From NCBI GenBank assembly GCA_036362985.1, contig JAYGXS010000001.1:73146126-73210125 (forward strand): DNA of 64,000 nucleotides, read 5' to 3'. Under the pieces are notes generated by a model, which saw only the letters and a program-made list of their open reading frames with translations, was not told where the DNA came from and did no database searches. The position numbers were made by a program, and so were the translations under genes. This document shows positions 1-24,500 of this stretch, in pieces. Source of the stretch: Ligula intestinalis. Lineage: Eukaryota > Platyhelminthes > Cestoda > Diphyllobothriidea > Diphyllobothriidae. Each line of letters opens with the position of its first letter. Within the stretch, counting starts at the first letter, position 1.

Positions 1-1128
1 ATTGCTGGAACTAAAAAAGACCGCATATTAATTTTTGTTTTTCGAGGTCTACATGAGATATTTCGGTCAGTTCGCCCTCAGGAAACTAGCGGAATGCTGT
101 GCACCTTGATTCTTTATCTCAGAATTTTATCTATTTCTGCGAAATGCGCGACTTACCGGAAAACATTTAGCTATGACGTTAAGCTGTTTATGCATTTTCC
201 AAGTGTACAATACGTACTAGGGATGCCGATACTGCACAGTATTTGGCTTGGCATCTTAAGATCTTGCTTTTTAATAAAATCCTTCGCAACCTACAGGAAA
301 CTTCACTATTCAAATGCAAACACCCTGTATTATCCAAATTGTTGGTAAATTATAACGTAGTGGTTCTCATGTTCTTTTTCTGTCTACCAAATTAGCTAAC
401 ACTTAGGCAGCTATTATACCAGCTATTCTGTTTCTTGTTTCGGACAATAAATCACATTCATAAGATTATCGACAGAGTTGCAAAACATCCGTAATTCATG
501 CGTCCACAGAGTCATACAATTCATCGATTCACTTAGTAGTGTGGAGTAGTTTCTTTCAAAAATTATGATTTTAACTTTTGAAACTCCAAAATTTAGAGCG
601 GCATTTGCGCGCTATAGTACTACCACAAACGACCATATGCCCACACATGACTTATAATTCCGTTGTAGAGGATGAGCTTGTCGTGTCTTAGCATGCTTAA
701 ACATAAAACATCTCACCCCAGTCTTCCCATGGTGAGTTTATGTCAGTGGAGACTGAAATCGATGCTACACAGTCGCCCCCCTCCCCCCCAGTAATCCAGC
801 CACTTCTGCTAATTTAAACCAAAACTTAAACTTCCTGTTTCCAACCGACAATCTGTCTTATGCGCGATCGTTCACCTTGATTTTTTAAACTTTCCTAAGG
901 AGCCCTCTGACTCAAGCAGAATACTATTAGCTCCAGACAGAGGATGAATTAGGGGCGCTCCAGATCCTGCCGTTTTTTGATTTCGCTTTATCACCGTCGC
1001 TTTTAACCGCTTCGGGTTGCCATTGAAAAGTTGCTTTGGTGCGTATATTCAACTGGTACTGATGGAAGCCTTATTTCCGATTGTATTCCATACATTTCAA
1101 TTTGACGACTTGGTGATCCTTAGAAATA
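1..1128. other. Unassigned sequence left of the KAT2 exons
   Basis: I see no conserved protein, RNA gene or recognisable element here. The stretch has stops in all frames and short pyrimidine runs. Since the first KAT2 exon in the window starts inside a codon, this is most likely intron sequence of that gene. The longest open frame (94-348) has no recognisable content. Confidence 0.5.
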
Positions 1129-1400
1129 CAGTGAAGCCTCGGGTGACGAGCAGCCCCAGCATTTCAGGTAATGAGCGAGCCACTAACAGGACGTTTGTTT
1201 AGCTTGACAAGCCTTTGCTCAGCTAACGAGCCGTCAGTGCGTGTGTGTGTGCCTGCGTCTGCCGTTGAGTCTTGCTCCCACAACCAATAAGTTAACTAAT
1301 GCACTTTGATTGGCTACGAGCTCTCTCTTCGCAAGACGAATTTCTTACAGGATAAGCTCGGTGCCGGAACGAATTAAACTCTTTAACCGAGGTTCCTCTG
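1129..1400. mobile_element. pogo/Tigger-like non-autonomous inverted-repeat element, copy 1
   Basis: The left end reads TACAGTGAAGCCTCGG and the reverse complement of the right end reads TACAGAGGAACCTCGG. The element is therefore bounded by inverted repeats beginning CAG and flanked by TA, as expected for pogo/Tc1-mariner transposons, which target TA. It is about 272 bp with no transposase. A related copy lies at 56250-56541 with the same left end and a similar interior, including the phrase GGGTGACGAGCAGC. It probably sits in an intron of the KAT2 gene. Confidence 0.7.
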
Positions 1401-1729
1401 TAATGACCTTTGCGCTACACCTGAGAAACAGTGTTTTGTCAGCCTCTTGAATATATGGTGCATTAAACTAAGGACTATCGTTTCCCCGGTCTGTATCTTT
1501 AGTAGTGTTGTGGGTGCCTTCGTAATCCAAGCATTAACGACATGGAAATGGTAATCGTCCCCTTTGACTTGCTCATTTAACGTATACTTGACTCTTACAG
1601 ATAAGTTGAAATACGACGCACATCGCCTCCCTGTCCTCTTATATGTAGCTATTCAACTCTTTTTTTTACACTCAACAATCAAGATGCCCCGAATAAAAAG
1701 GATTTACTTTCTGTCTTTATTTTGTGCAG

Positions 1730-12365
<10,636 letters not shown>

Positions 12366-13419
12366 TCTGCGTACCTGTTGCGCCAGCCTACTTATGTTTA
12401 GGTTTTTTCATTCTCTAAACCTCAACCTTGTAAAGTTACTTTCTGCTTCGCTTACATATGTGTTTGTATAAAGTATCCCTATTGTCTAGTGTATTGTTTC
12501 TTCCTTACTTACTATTGTAGCATTTTTCTGTGAATACAAAACTTCTGTGCTTCGACTAGCCCTTGTTTTGCTGCCCTCTTATTGTGACCTTGTCGCTCCT
12601 TGCTTGCAATGAAAAAGCTTTCCTGTTTTCAGGGCGCGGTGGCGTTGGTCTAATAAGTAACCCATATTACTCATACGGATAAATTAGCCTGTGTAAGTGA
12701 GTATATTTGACGCGAATAGTTGTTAAAAACCCCATTTCCGGCGAACTGCTCACATCAAGTAGTCAAGTGATTTCTTTTTAAATTATGCATAACGCTGAAT
12801 CAGCCTTCTGCGGTAGTATGTAATAGTTCACTCTCCTACGGACTCACCTTCTGAGATACTTGTAATTTAGGTCCTTTTGAATCCAACGGTATCCAGAATA
12901 TATAAATCGGTTTATTCTGGAGGAGAGTAGAGGAATCCTTAATGTACGACTACTATGTGGATGCTGGCACATCAGTACGACTTTATTTCGTGTTAGCACT
13001 GAAAACGGTTCGTTTTGATTGTTTTTGGTGACCGGGAGAAAGCGCTCACAAAGAAGTAAGTGTTAAGTAGGATGCTGAAATTACTGCCTTGGGGATTCAT
13101 TCAACTAAGTTGACTTGTGTACTATGGCACCTGGAATCGGAGTTAGTTACTAGCCCGGAAAAGGGTCGGAATCGATTTTGTCCTGAAAACGAGTGTGGCG
13201 GGCGACTGAAAGTCGAAGGGATTCCTGGTCCGGTTCAGTTTGTCTCGGGCGTTTGTCCATCCAAAGATTTCTTACCATGGCAGATAGGCTCTTATCGATC
13301 GGTTACGAGACTTACTCGTTCCGTCGTGCATCTGAGCTCACTCTGGACTTAAGCTATCGCAGGGGGTTGCGTAAGTTAAACCTTAGCAACTGATATCTTC
13401 AAACCATAGTTACTTAGTG
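12366..13419. other. KAT2 3' flank, nothing recognised
   Basis: This holds the 3' UTR and intergenic sequence. I find no conserved protein, RNA gene or repeat that recurs in the window. Short open frames at 13089-13393 lack coding character. Confidence 0.4.
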
Positions 13420-13640
13420 ACGAAGAAGTCGGTGGAGGCCAGAATAGAAGGAATATTTTATTGTGTACACAGAGGAACGAAGAACAGATGGAAGAAATCT
13501 GACTTGGGAACACGACCAGCTGGATCCAAGTGTCAGTTTGACAGCAGTCAGGCCAGTGGACAGAGAAAACATTCACGCGTACAGGCTTGCCATTCGTAGC
13601 TTGGCCAAAAAGCAATTTTGCGGCAACTGTGCTTTCTGAT
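13420..13640. repeat. Interspersed repeat shared with 53455-53690
   Basis: Both places share the order AGAAGGAATATTTTATTGTG (or AGAAAGAGTATATTGTGTAC), GAAGAACAGATGGAAGAA, TCTGACTTGGG and GCAGTCAGGCCAGTGGACAG. They are two copies of one dispersed repeat of about 220 bp. The class is unknown; neither end shows a clear tail or inverted repeat. Confidence 0.6.
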
Positions 13641-13737
13641 CCAGGTGTCGAGACCAGCGTCTGTAAGCCTTCAGGTAAGTTAACTTCGACGCGAGCTAGT
13701 AACCACAACGCAAACAGCCACACAGTGGATAACTATA

Positions 13738-13905
13738 TCGGCAGCATGACATTACCGACAAAGAAAAAGGAGGCTGGAATGACCACTTCTGGTTTATTAC
13801 CTGTCATCAGCCGACTTTACCCAAGCCAAGATGTTTCGGCACCCGGGGCTCGAATCCGCGACCTGTTAACTAAAAGTCCAACGCTCTTACCACTAGGGTA
13901 GGCCC
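13738..13905 (-). mobile_element. tRNA-derived SINE, copy 1
   Basis: Reading the minus strand: an A-box-like TGGTAAGAGCGTTGG, a B-box-like GATTCGAGCCCC, then the family tail CTGATGACAGGTAATAAACCAG, ATTCCAGCCTCC and a T-rich end. The tail recurs in all SINE copies listed here, showing a single family with a tRNA-like polymerase III promoter head. Confidence 0.75.
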
Positions 13906-14109
13906 TAAGTAGTGGTCGTGGGTTAATCACGCTGATTAAAAATAACTGTCAAGGGGACATAGTGGACATTTGTCAGCCGGGGGTGGGAGCGATCTGCAAT
14001 CACAACCTGGCGTCAGCCACGGAAGAGATGGAGCGTCTGCATTAGCGTCATCTGACAGCACAGTACTGGCTTTGCTAGCCGCATAGCCACTGTCACGGCT
14101 GTTGCTATC

Positions 14110-14410
14110 ACCCGTTGGCATAGGCTCTTATGGAATTTAGTTGGTGTCTGGTAGACAACCTGAAAAGCTTCGTTGGGATCGCTCCCGATTATTCGTATCG
14201 ACTAAATGTTCGAAGATAGAACTAGAAATCGATCTAGTTTCACCTTTTTTCAGGCAGGCCCGTATGCGTTTACACACCCTCTTCCAGACGCCTCGTTGTT
14301 CGGCCAATGTATCCTGCCCCACAGGAGCAGGAAAAAAGTAAATGCCCATCGATCTGGCCTGAAACGAAACTCGGCCTTTACCTCCCAAGTATAGGAGGAG
14401 AGAGTTCATG
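14110..14410 (-). pseudogene. Penelope-like element GIY-YIG fragment
   Basis: The minus strand encodes TFSCSCGAGYIGRTTRRLEE and, after a frameshift, RIRACLKKGETRSISSSIF and EHLVDTNN. This is the same endonuclease block as at 28229-28519 and 37512-38045 (lineage 2). Only the C-terminal domain is recognisable. Minus-strand frames up to about 15020 may be further decayed PLE sequence but show no motif. Confidence 0.8.
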
Positions 14411-15350
14411 CAGAATGCACCTCTTTTCAGTTCGGCTTTCATGAATGATAAATCTCGTAAAAAGCATTGGAACGTCTTCACGCCTCAACGCTAGCACAGT
14501 AGCAAATCTATCGAGGTCTGCCCACCGACACTTCTTCACATGCAGTCGTACCAACTGTTTTCTAGACAACTGCTCACTGATGTTTCGCACAAGCCGTTTG
14601 GATCTTTATGATAATTTCAAACGGGGCACTGTGGGGTTAAACATATAAAAAGTGCGACGTTTATTTGTTACGAAGCTCCCCTTGTAGCCCTTTCTGTGAG
14701 ACTTTAAGTTTTCAGCCATTTTCTGTACAGTTCTAAGCGCTTTGAGGTCTGAAACTCGCGAGCCGAGTATATTTCTCTTTTTGGACCTATTCATAGTCTT
14801 TTAAGATTCTCAATGTTCGCCCAGCGTGCCCAAGAAATCCATAAAATTGGTTTTGCTGGTTGAGAACAACAACAACTGACCACAGTGCCGGTGGGAGAAC
14901 TCTTAATATCAGCTTGTATACTCACAGTCTTATTTCCGTCGATGCCCACTACACAGCCTGCAGAAGGCTGTCCTAATGTTTTTTCCAGATTCATAAAGAA
15001 TGTGTAACTACTCCTGGTCTGCAAATATTTCGTGGGGTAATAAATGCAGCTGCGAGGACAACTTCATCTCGCTGCCTCAGTTGCGTACTGCAGTAGTCCT
15101 CATTATCTGCAATCAGGGGAAGATTGGTGGTCCATTGTTTTTCAGCAAACCACCAAACGAAAAGCATTTTAGGAGACCCGGGATCTTTAACTTAACGTTT
15201 TAGTTAACGCTGATTGGTTGTCTGTGACTTCTTTCTGGTTGTTATTTTGGGCCTTATTTGTGAGGAACTTCCTCAATGATCTTTCCCTTTGCTGTTCACA
15301 TCAAACGCCTTTCCGTATATTAATCTGTAGGCTATTTATTTAACTGCAGC

Positions 15351-15597
15351 ATGGCGCCCGTCGATCCCCTCATCACCGAGGAGGCCGCTCCCAATGTCAC
15401 CGGCAAGGCCGAAGACGAGGAGGAGGAGACGCCCCAACTACTGCCATCATTCCTCGCTTATAACGGTTTTTTGGATGACTGTCTGGCAGCTAATGGTGAC
15501 AGTCGGACTACTTCATCCATCCAATTTCTGAGCAGTGACGTGAAAAAGAAACCCTGCATGCTTGGAATTGACGAGGCGGGTAGGGGTCCTGTGCTTG
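15351..15597 (+). CDS. RNASEH2A: RNASEH2A exon 1
   Basis: ATG is followed by an acidic stretch (EDEEEETPQ) and ends in [15 protein letters not shown] with the first two metal ligands. The donor is GTGAGT, one base into the Gly codon. The sequence just before ATG, TTTATTTAACTGCAGC, looks like a 3' splice site, so an upstream 5' UTR exon or a trans-spliced leader is possible. Confidence 0.92.
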
Positions 15598-18500
15598 GTG
15601 AGTCTGGAGTTTTTTGCAATATGACTTTTGTCTAGCCATCCTCTGCTAAATCCTTAGTGGGTGCTGCTAGAAAATGAATACTACAGTAGTCGCCCACGGT
15701 TAATAGGCCCAGCCGCGTATTAAGCCCAAGTCAGCTTGGGACGGAATTTTGCATAGCAAAATCCGCCGGCTTATAAGCCCAGTCGCCGGCTACAAAGTCC
15801 AGTTTGCCAACAAGATAGAGTGAGATTCTCATCTCTGCGTGCGCAACGCGGTCTACAGGCATCAGATTTCAAAAATTAGACGATTTCTAGTGCCTGGAAA
15901 AGGACATCAAAGAGCACTTGCGAGTGAAGCTTCCTCCAAAAGAACTGACACTAGACCGCTTTTTCAAACGTGTTGCAAATCATTTTTTTGATTTTGTTAT
16001 TACGTAACATACAGACAAACAGAATTATTTTCTTGTACATAACCAAGCTCCACACATAATACAGTGCGTATGTAATGTATAGTGCCTATCCTGCGTTTGC
16101 TAATCAAGAACTAGGACTCTCCGGTTATTGCACCCGCCGCTTATTAAGCCCAATTTGGTCTGGGCCCGAGGTGGGCTTATTAGCCGACGACTACTGTATT
16201 GGGGTGTACCACTAGAGAGAAAATAAAGGACATCCCTCACTTGCGGCTGGGATAAGGAAACTGGCATTTTGATTATAATAAGTGATGGGGTCCGTCGCTA
16301 CTTCCACGAGGTCAGACTAACAGCAGTGACTTCCGCATTATCTACTTTACTTACTCACCATGTACTGATAGTTGGACCAAGCTAACGTAACCAATGATCG
16401 ATTCGGATGCCAAAGCGCACGAACCCCTCTACTCGTGCCACATGCGGCCTAGTCGCTGCTCGATATGTATCGAGCTACGAAAAGGCCGACTCCGATTTCA
16501 CGTAGATGAGAATCTCAAAAAACCTTTGTTTCGAAGGAACCATTGCAGCCTGACACTGGGTCCTGTGAAGGACCAAATTGTCGTCCATCAGCACCCACCT
16601 AAGCCGTGATCATTAGCACGTTATAATAGTTTCAATCCCGCCATATATAGTATGAGAAGTACGCTGATTCCATATGAAAATGAATTCCCCCTAGTAGCTT
16701 TCTCACTTGCTCCTTCCCCCACACACCTGTCAATTAACGGATGAGGAGATCGGGCATAGTCTGAAACTACCGTCTACAAACACCGCACACAATCTGGCAA
16801 AGCAAATCGCATGCTGGCTGCAGGAGGGCTGCATGAGGTGTTAGGGGGGGGGGGTCTAATTTACATGCGTGTTGAGGAATAATTATCATATGCAGTCTAA
16901 GGTTAAGTACGTAGGCAGGTCCTATGAGGTGTGCTGGTGGGTTCTGCCCTTTCGTATTTTACCGAGGATTTTAATGCAGAGGTTTAGGACCGGATGCCCT
17001 TGAACAGCGTGTGCAAGTGAGATAGATGTGTTTCGGCGCCTCAAGCACTGATTCGCCTGTCAGTGCACTGAATTTGCTAGTTACCAACAAGGCCGACACA
17101 TGCTTTGAAAGCGCACTCGCAGTAGGAACAAGTTAGGACTGAGCCGATCTTGCTGGTGAGAAACTAAGGGTGGTTTTCGAGGTCAGAGCAGCTGGAGTAT
17201 CCTCACTGATGACGCCAGTGTTGGTATTTTATGAAAGTATAGACGGGCTGGTTGCCCTGACATTGCACTGGGTCTAAAAAATATCCGGAAGAGCACGCGC
17301 GTGCCCTGTATATCCATTAGTACTGTTATCGGCATAGCGGAGGTTGAGTGCTTGCACCGTTGACCAGCGAGACTTGAGTCATGCAAGCCTCTTTTTTGGT
17401 AGCGGCTTTTGGGTTCGGACACTCCCTTCCGTCTTGATATTCGTGGCTGCCGAAGCCGCACTTGCGAAGGCCACATTTCGGCTAATACGATAACACCTGC
17501 AGGAAAACTCGTAATCTTGCCCCACAAACCTATTAACACTGCTGCCTCTACCGTTCCACTCCCCTCTCCAGCATCAGTGGATGCAGGGAACAGTAGTCCT
17601 GGGTTCGCCAGTGGCCACTGCTACCTGGAACAGCAACAGGGAATTGCGGGCACCATGAATCTCTCATGCTGCTGCCTTTTCTGTCTTTTCCTTATGATTG
17701 TACAAACGCTGATTACAAACAGGTTTTAGACGCTATACACTACAGCCACTAGACTAGGTGCCAATAAAGAGGCCGTATACTAGAATAGCACGTTCTGGAA
17801 CGCTCAGTTTCTGTTACAAGTTACTCATGTAATAACCCTAGGTCTGGTTAACAGGGATTCGAGCCAGAACTTTTTTTGGAAATTGGTATGGAATACTTAT
17901 ATGGTTTCAGGGACAGAACATGGGAACAGGAACCGCCCGTTATACATATTGCTTAACGCTAAGTTCCGCGAAAATCAGGGTTAGGGCTAAGCGTCCAGTT
18001 AGTGTTAATATCAGAATTACGATTAAGGTTGAGATTAGGGTTAAGACAATAAATATCTACCCTTCATGTAACGTGACACAAGGTGTATGGTATTGTTGTG
18101 TTGGGCATTCCGATTTCCATGTCCTATCCGAGGGGCCAGATGAGTAATCCCGACTATTTATTCCACTGATTTGAATTATCTTCTCCTGTCTGTCGTTTAT
18201 TTGGATTTGACCTTAGCCTTTCCATCATGCCTTAGCCTGTCGTCTTGGCCATCTCATCCACCCTTCTCCTGCTTCTTTCTGCGCTAGTTCGAGTCTTCTT
18301 TTTTGTCACAACTGCTTAACCAATTTTTGCGCAATTTCAGGTCCAATGCTGTACGCCTGTGCAATTTCCCCAACCAACAAAAGTGAAATCCTCAAAGGGA
18401 TGGGCTTAGCAGGTTTGTGGAAATTTACTATGCCCTTTTTAATTAATCTGTGAGAAATTTCAAGTATCACGACCCGCACCTTCTCGAAGACTGGCAACTG

Positions 18501-21500
18501 CTAATCCAATCCTTCACGGTCTTCTTGACGCGACCTTCACGTATTCATTGTTGGCTAACAGCAACCACATCGCTGTGTTGGCAAATATAATGTCGTTCCT
18601 TGTCTGTTGAAACAGTCAACGTTACGAGCAATGCGGAGCTGTCCACTAATCCTTGTGTGCGCTTTAAATTTTCATTTGAACAGTGAAACTGTTCCGAGCT
18701 ATCGTTCTGTAGCTACGCATCGCTCGTCAGTGTCTTTATTTGCAAGCGTTTTTCTTTGGCGACCAAATCTTTCGCCTTTCTTTTGATAGATCGCCCATAC
18801 TCCACTTTCAGTAGCCTCAAGTTTATCCCTGCGCCATTTGTAGAGATCTATGAGCGAATGAAGACGTTCGCGTCCCAGGTATTTGCATGAATAAGGAAAA
18901 AGGGTTTTCGAGCACCGGATTAATTTGTTTATTGTTCTGAGCTTTCGGGTTCTTGCGGGAGTCCATCGTAAGAGATAAAAGTGTGTTTGGCAACCCTTCT
19001 TCCTCATTCATAGAAAGCTATATACCTCGTCAATTCGCTGCTGAAAACTTAACTTCACTTAAGGTCTGTCATCTCTACTGAGTAATTTTGCGATATATTT
19101 TTTAACGCGCATCAATGATATTTTGCGTAGTCTGCCGGAGAACTTTCTGCTTGTTTAGACGCAATGTTCTTAAGCTGCTCCATTGACTGCGATGTCGTTA
19201 GGCGAATTATATTTCTACTTTAATTGCCTCGCAGACTGGGGGCCTTGGTGATTACCGTTTGCTACTGCGTTCTACCTCGATTTATTTTGCTTCGCCTTAT
19301 CGAGTTTCTGTTGCGGTGCATAAACTTTAAACAGTAGCAGACGTTTGCATTGAATCAGTGAATACTGAAACCTCAAGTTTTGAGTCCCAGAGTAAAATAA
19401 CATACGTGCATACAAGTGTTCACTGTTAGTTGTCCTTCCAGGTTTGGATCTTTCGGCTTACCTTTAATTTCTGCACCCAACTGAGCCTAGGCTGCTGTGC
19501 TCACAAGAAGTCGCTGCCTCACTGGCATTACCGTGTTCAAGGATTATTCACGAGATACCGTGTGAATTTTCTGTATACGTCCGTCAACAGAAGTCGTCAA
19601 TTTTTCTCCTTCTAAGTTATATCTAGTGTTTTAGTTCGTCGAAGTCGGACTGCGAAAAGGCCATGGTGAAATAACATATTTTGTATTGACTCATGGACTC
19701 ATGGAAGTGCCTTTGGCGAAAGTCGTGATATTGTATATTACGTTCGTTGTCTTGGGCCTCAAATCGTTGCACATTCACATTGCTGCTATGCGTTTACCAC
19801 TCAAAATTGCAGTTACATCTAGTACCTACGGTATAAGAAAACCCCGTAGTTTGCCTGGATCAGCTAGCGAAAATGAATGACCGCACAAGGAATAACCGCA
19901 GGATTTTTACCATGCAGTTTCACACTGATCCTTGCCCGAGATCCAGAATGATGACTTGAGAGTTTCCACTTTTTAAGCCTAACCGTGCTAGCGCTTTCCT
20001 TTTGTTTTCAATTTGGTAGATTCCAAACAGCTAACGGAGGGAAAGCGCGAAGAATTGCTGGAAAAAATGCTCGCAAACGCGGAAGGGATCGCCTACGGCA
20101 TCCACAACATTTCGCCGATGGAAATAACTGAGAAAATGCTCAGCAGGTAGGTGAGATTGTCTCCTACCGCCTCCACGAAACTAAACAGAGTTCCGCATCA
20201 GTATTTCCACTTGCATGCATCTTTACCCAGGCAACCCTTACCTACTACTGCTCTCCGATTATGTCTCTGATGACGAATCCGCGATGCATCTCAAAGCGTC
20301 AGGCGAATAAAAGTATTGTCTCAGCGATCAAGCCGTCTTCTTCCCAGTATAGGCAATGTAATGCTTTGTACACCCTAGTCTTTGAAACCTGGGGTGGCGG
20401 TCAGCTGGCCTATGCGGAGGAGGTATAGTGTCGTTCATATAATCGCATCTACAGCAAGTAAACAACGGTAATGACAAAAAAGACTAGCAACATGTGTAAT
20501 AACAATAAAATGAACTGGATTTTATGCGCTGGTAACGCTGACTAATTCCTCCCTACCTGTCCACACTTGCTTCGGTCCAATCCCTCTTCGTATCTACTTC
20601 TCGGTGCAGAGGAAGCAGCAATATACACTCCTGATAGCACCATCACCACAATAACCGTGAATTCTACTGTCAACCCTCCCATTCTAGTGTAGTATAGACC
20701 TTTCAAAGCGTGCGATCCGCCGCTCAGATCAGAACCACAATTTACTAAAACAGTTCTCGTTGGTTACCACGCCAAGTTAATTTAATTACTTACTGCTTTT
20801 TTCCTCGCTATCTGAATGCTCCTGGCATTTGTCTGGTCCGATAAGCATTTTCTGTCTCCCGGAGATAGTAACTCATTGACAGGTATCCGAGCCAGCTAAA
20901 CGCCTACATGGACGTTTGCAGTATTTTGATTTTCTGTATTAGCATTAGTCTGTATTAAAGCATTTTTTGTCATCCGCCTTGCCACTGTAAAGAAATAACT
21001 GTTGAGCTTAGACAGCTCCCCGCCCATTTAGCATGGATATTGCTCAGATCCGCAGTCCGCCAAGATAGGCTTTATTCGTGTAGTCTCTTACACCATGAAT
21101 TGGCATAGAATGAGCTTGTCCTCCAACAATGAGGAAAATGGGCCCAAGCCGTTACTCCGCCGACGGTATCCATAGTTCCTGAGACTTCTTGCCACCCAAA
21201 ATTTATTTTGATGGTAAACGTAACTTATATGACCTACTAAACAGGACATAGGGATAGGAACGCTCCGCCCAATTAATGCAGATTGCTCTGCGCATAATTC
21301 CGGGGTAGGAAAATATTTCGCGTTTGAACCCTTATATTTGCCTTATCCTAAACCGTAGCCGTAATCTTAGCCTTTACTGAAACCCTAACCATGTAGCTAT
21401 TCGTAATACTAACTTGCCTTAGTGCTAGCCATAAATCCAACCCTATTTTCCCTGAAATTTGGCACAGAGTCACCCATATTTTGAGCTGCTCCTGTTCCCG

Positions 21501-24500
21501 CTTTCCGTTTACGGTACCAGATAAGTCAGCCTTGACGATGAAGGTTGGGGATGTGAAATTTCCTGTGGTAAATATTTTGTCATTTGATTTCATCTACCGT
21601 GCTCCACTCTCGCCTGTTTGTCTCTTAAGCACCAAAATCAGTCTCAACGTGATCTCACAGAATGCAGCCATTGGATTGATTAATTCAGCTCTCGATCAGG
21701 GTGTCAATTTGAAAGAGGTAGGCGCACTCTTTTTGTCATCGTTGCTGTCGTAACACCTCCTGTTAGAGGATTTTAACAGTCACACTTTCCTTATTTCAGG
21801 TCTACGTGGATACAGTAGGCAAGGCTGACATATATCAGGCCTACCTGCAGTCGCTTTTCCCAAAAATCAAAATCACCGTGGAAAGTAAAGCCGACGACAC
21901 CTATCCGATCGTCAGTGCCGCCAGTATCTTCGCCAAGGTAAGTACTCAAACCTTCCTCGTTCCATAATTCGCCTTCTCACTCTCCGCCTCTCCTCCCTCT
22001 CCCTTGTCACTTTCTAGGTAACTCGTGATCGACTCTTGGCGCGGTGGCCCACAGCCGGTCGTGGTAATATTCCTCCCAACACCCCGCTCGGCTCGGGATA
22101 TCCAGGTGGTAGGTCAATTCGCTTCCTTATATTTGCTGACTTTGCTTGGGTTCCCTTCTAGATTGAAGTTTATTCGTCTTGCTGGTTTTATCGTTGCTTT
22201 TTTACTTAACCCTCCCACATATAGAGTACCTCTCTTAGGTTATTTTCCTACGGGCCATGGTAGTACCTAAGGAAAACACATGCGTTCTGTTCTTCTGTCC
22301 TTTAGGGTTGGATTTCTTCCGACAATGACTCACTATACGACGATTCTACGGTCGTATCTGATGACATAGGGTAGTGCCTTACATTTGGATTACTTTTAAG
22401 TGATAGTAGACTGGCTTTGCATCTACCGCACTCTCGCTTTCCTAACCCATGTTTGCCTAAGAGCCAAGCAAACCCGAGGTGGGATATGTTGCATGTGGCT
22501 TGCAACCTATTAAAATACGCTAGCTGCCTTGGCTTGCATGGCTGACTCCTGATGAGATAGCCCGGTCCCGTGTCAACCTGCACGCTTTTCTGAATTCGTG
22601 CAGTTTCTCACCTGCACGACGTGGTTTCTAAGATACCCCTTTCCGTTTAAGCGTTGTTCGCGTACAGTTGTGGACCAGTATGCGTATCGTACACCTAGAC
22701 ATTTCCAAAACTTGGTTGGCCACCTCGCCTGTGATCGTCATTCTGTTTTTGTTTTTTGACTGGAACTCAGTGGATATAAGAAGAGTGGTAGTGAAGACGA
22801 TGCTGCGCAAGTTTACCTCCCTGCAAGCAGCTTTGCACCTAAGTCACCATTGCGCTTGCTTCGAGCTCTGTACAACCTCATTTTAGCCTATGACCCTTCC
22901 CAGTACCTAGAATTTACGCGAACCTACTACTATTGTCCCCGGCACTGCTACGGAAGAGCACAAGAACACGCTCGGCCACGGAAAATGACTTGCAGCATGT
23001 AAATGCTGCAAGTTATTTTCACCGAAAAGCTGCCTGCCCCGTTCCGATTGGTTACGTGCTGTCCAATCCATGTGAGGGAAAATTTGCAGAAGAGCAAAGC
23101 AACTTCTCGCGGATATGAACCAATCAGATCTGACAAGAGCTCTGTGGCTACAACCAATGCGGGACGCTGTCGGGGGCACGTTTATGTAGGGTGTCCATGA
23201 TGTCTGGGTACATAGGTAATAAATACATACCTTAAGAACAAAATAATTTTATTTAATTATAATGTTAAGAAATTCTATTTTCAAATGATTTCCATTATTT
23301 GCAATGCATAATTCGATGCAAGAGTGCAAGTCAGTCACAGAAAAAGGCTCCAGGTCATTTATTCAGTGCGCATAGCGAGGAGGCGTCAGTATTCACGGTT
23401 CAATCAGATAGGACGGTAAATCAACAATTATTGACGCGTTGTCAATCCATGGCGTGGGAAAAATAACATAAATAAGTAAAATATTAAAATTCCTTTGTAC
23501 GCAGACTTTGTGTACACCGTGAAGTATGCAGAGTAGAAGACGCCCTTGTGTGTTTACCGTGAGATTGACTCATCGTTGGAATTGGCTCATGCCTAAGAAG
23601 GTTCTGTCGATAGATAATGTACAAAATTTCACTGCGTTTGGCTTGCCATTTCAAATGCGAGTAAATGTGTGCCATCATTGTGTCCACCTCCCATTCCCAG
23701 AGAAACAGCTTGCTTAGGTAGGTTTGCTTTGGATGCTTCATGCTGTAGATGGCAAGGGAAAACATTACTCGTATTTATTTCTTATGTCCTTCGGACATTG
23801 TAGTCTTGTCCTCCGTATTCCCATCAAGAAATAGTCCGTATCTTTTGAGTAACTCGTTTCTTTGCTAATAAAAGTGAACATGCGAGTCCGAGGAAGTAAT
23901 TGAGAAGTAGAAGACGACTCGATCGCTGAGACAATATGTTTATTTGCCTGAAGTTTCGAACTGTGTCGTAGATTCATCATCATAAACATACTCACAGAAC
24001 AGTAGCAGAAACAGTTTGTCTGTGCAAAGGGTCCTACCGTAAAATTTAAACGGACAGAAAAATTCGATAAATGCCTTAGATGTGCGCTGATTCGTTGCGT
24101 CAGCAATGAACAGCTGGCCTTGCGGTGTTGGCATAAGATGATGTGGTGGCCTGTCTGTTCTCCAAGCGGCGATTTGCGTTGGCCAAATTTAGTCTCAGCA
24201 CCCAATATGGATTGGGCAAATCGCTGCACTTGTTGATGGATTGGGGGCCCGTGTACCATGACTCAAGTAATTCTCAGCACACTCGATTGTCACCTCTTGC
24301 GAGAATTTTGACCTCATCAAATTTGAACATGTGGCCGGGTCTTGTCGAATGAGTCGCAACTTGAGAATTGGCATCATTTCGCCGCACTGCTGCCGCGTGT
24401 TTGGCAATTCGCGTCTTGAGAAGCTGGCTAGTTTCTCCGACATAGTTGCTTTGCCCGCAACTGCACCAGATCCTGCAGACGACTCCAGATGTGTCTTGCC

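Noticed and set aside
17935..18060. Interstitial telomere repeat or chromosome fusion point
   Set aside because: Units are too degenerate and irregular, and the edges recur at other sites, so it is a dispersed repeat.
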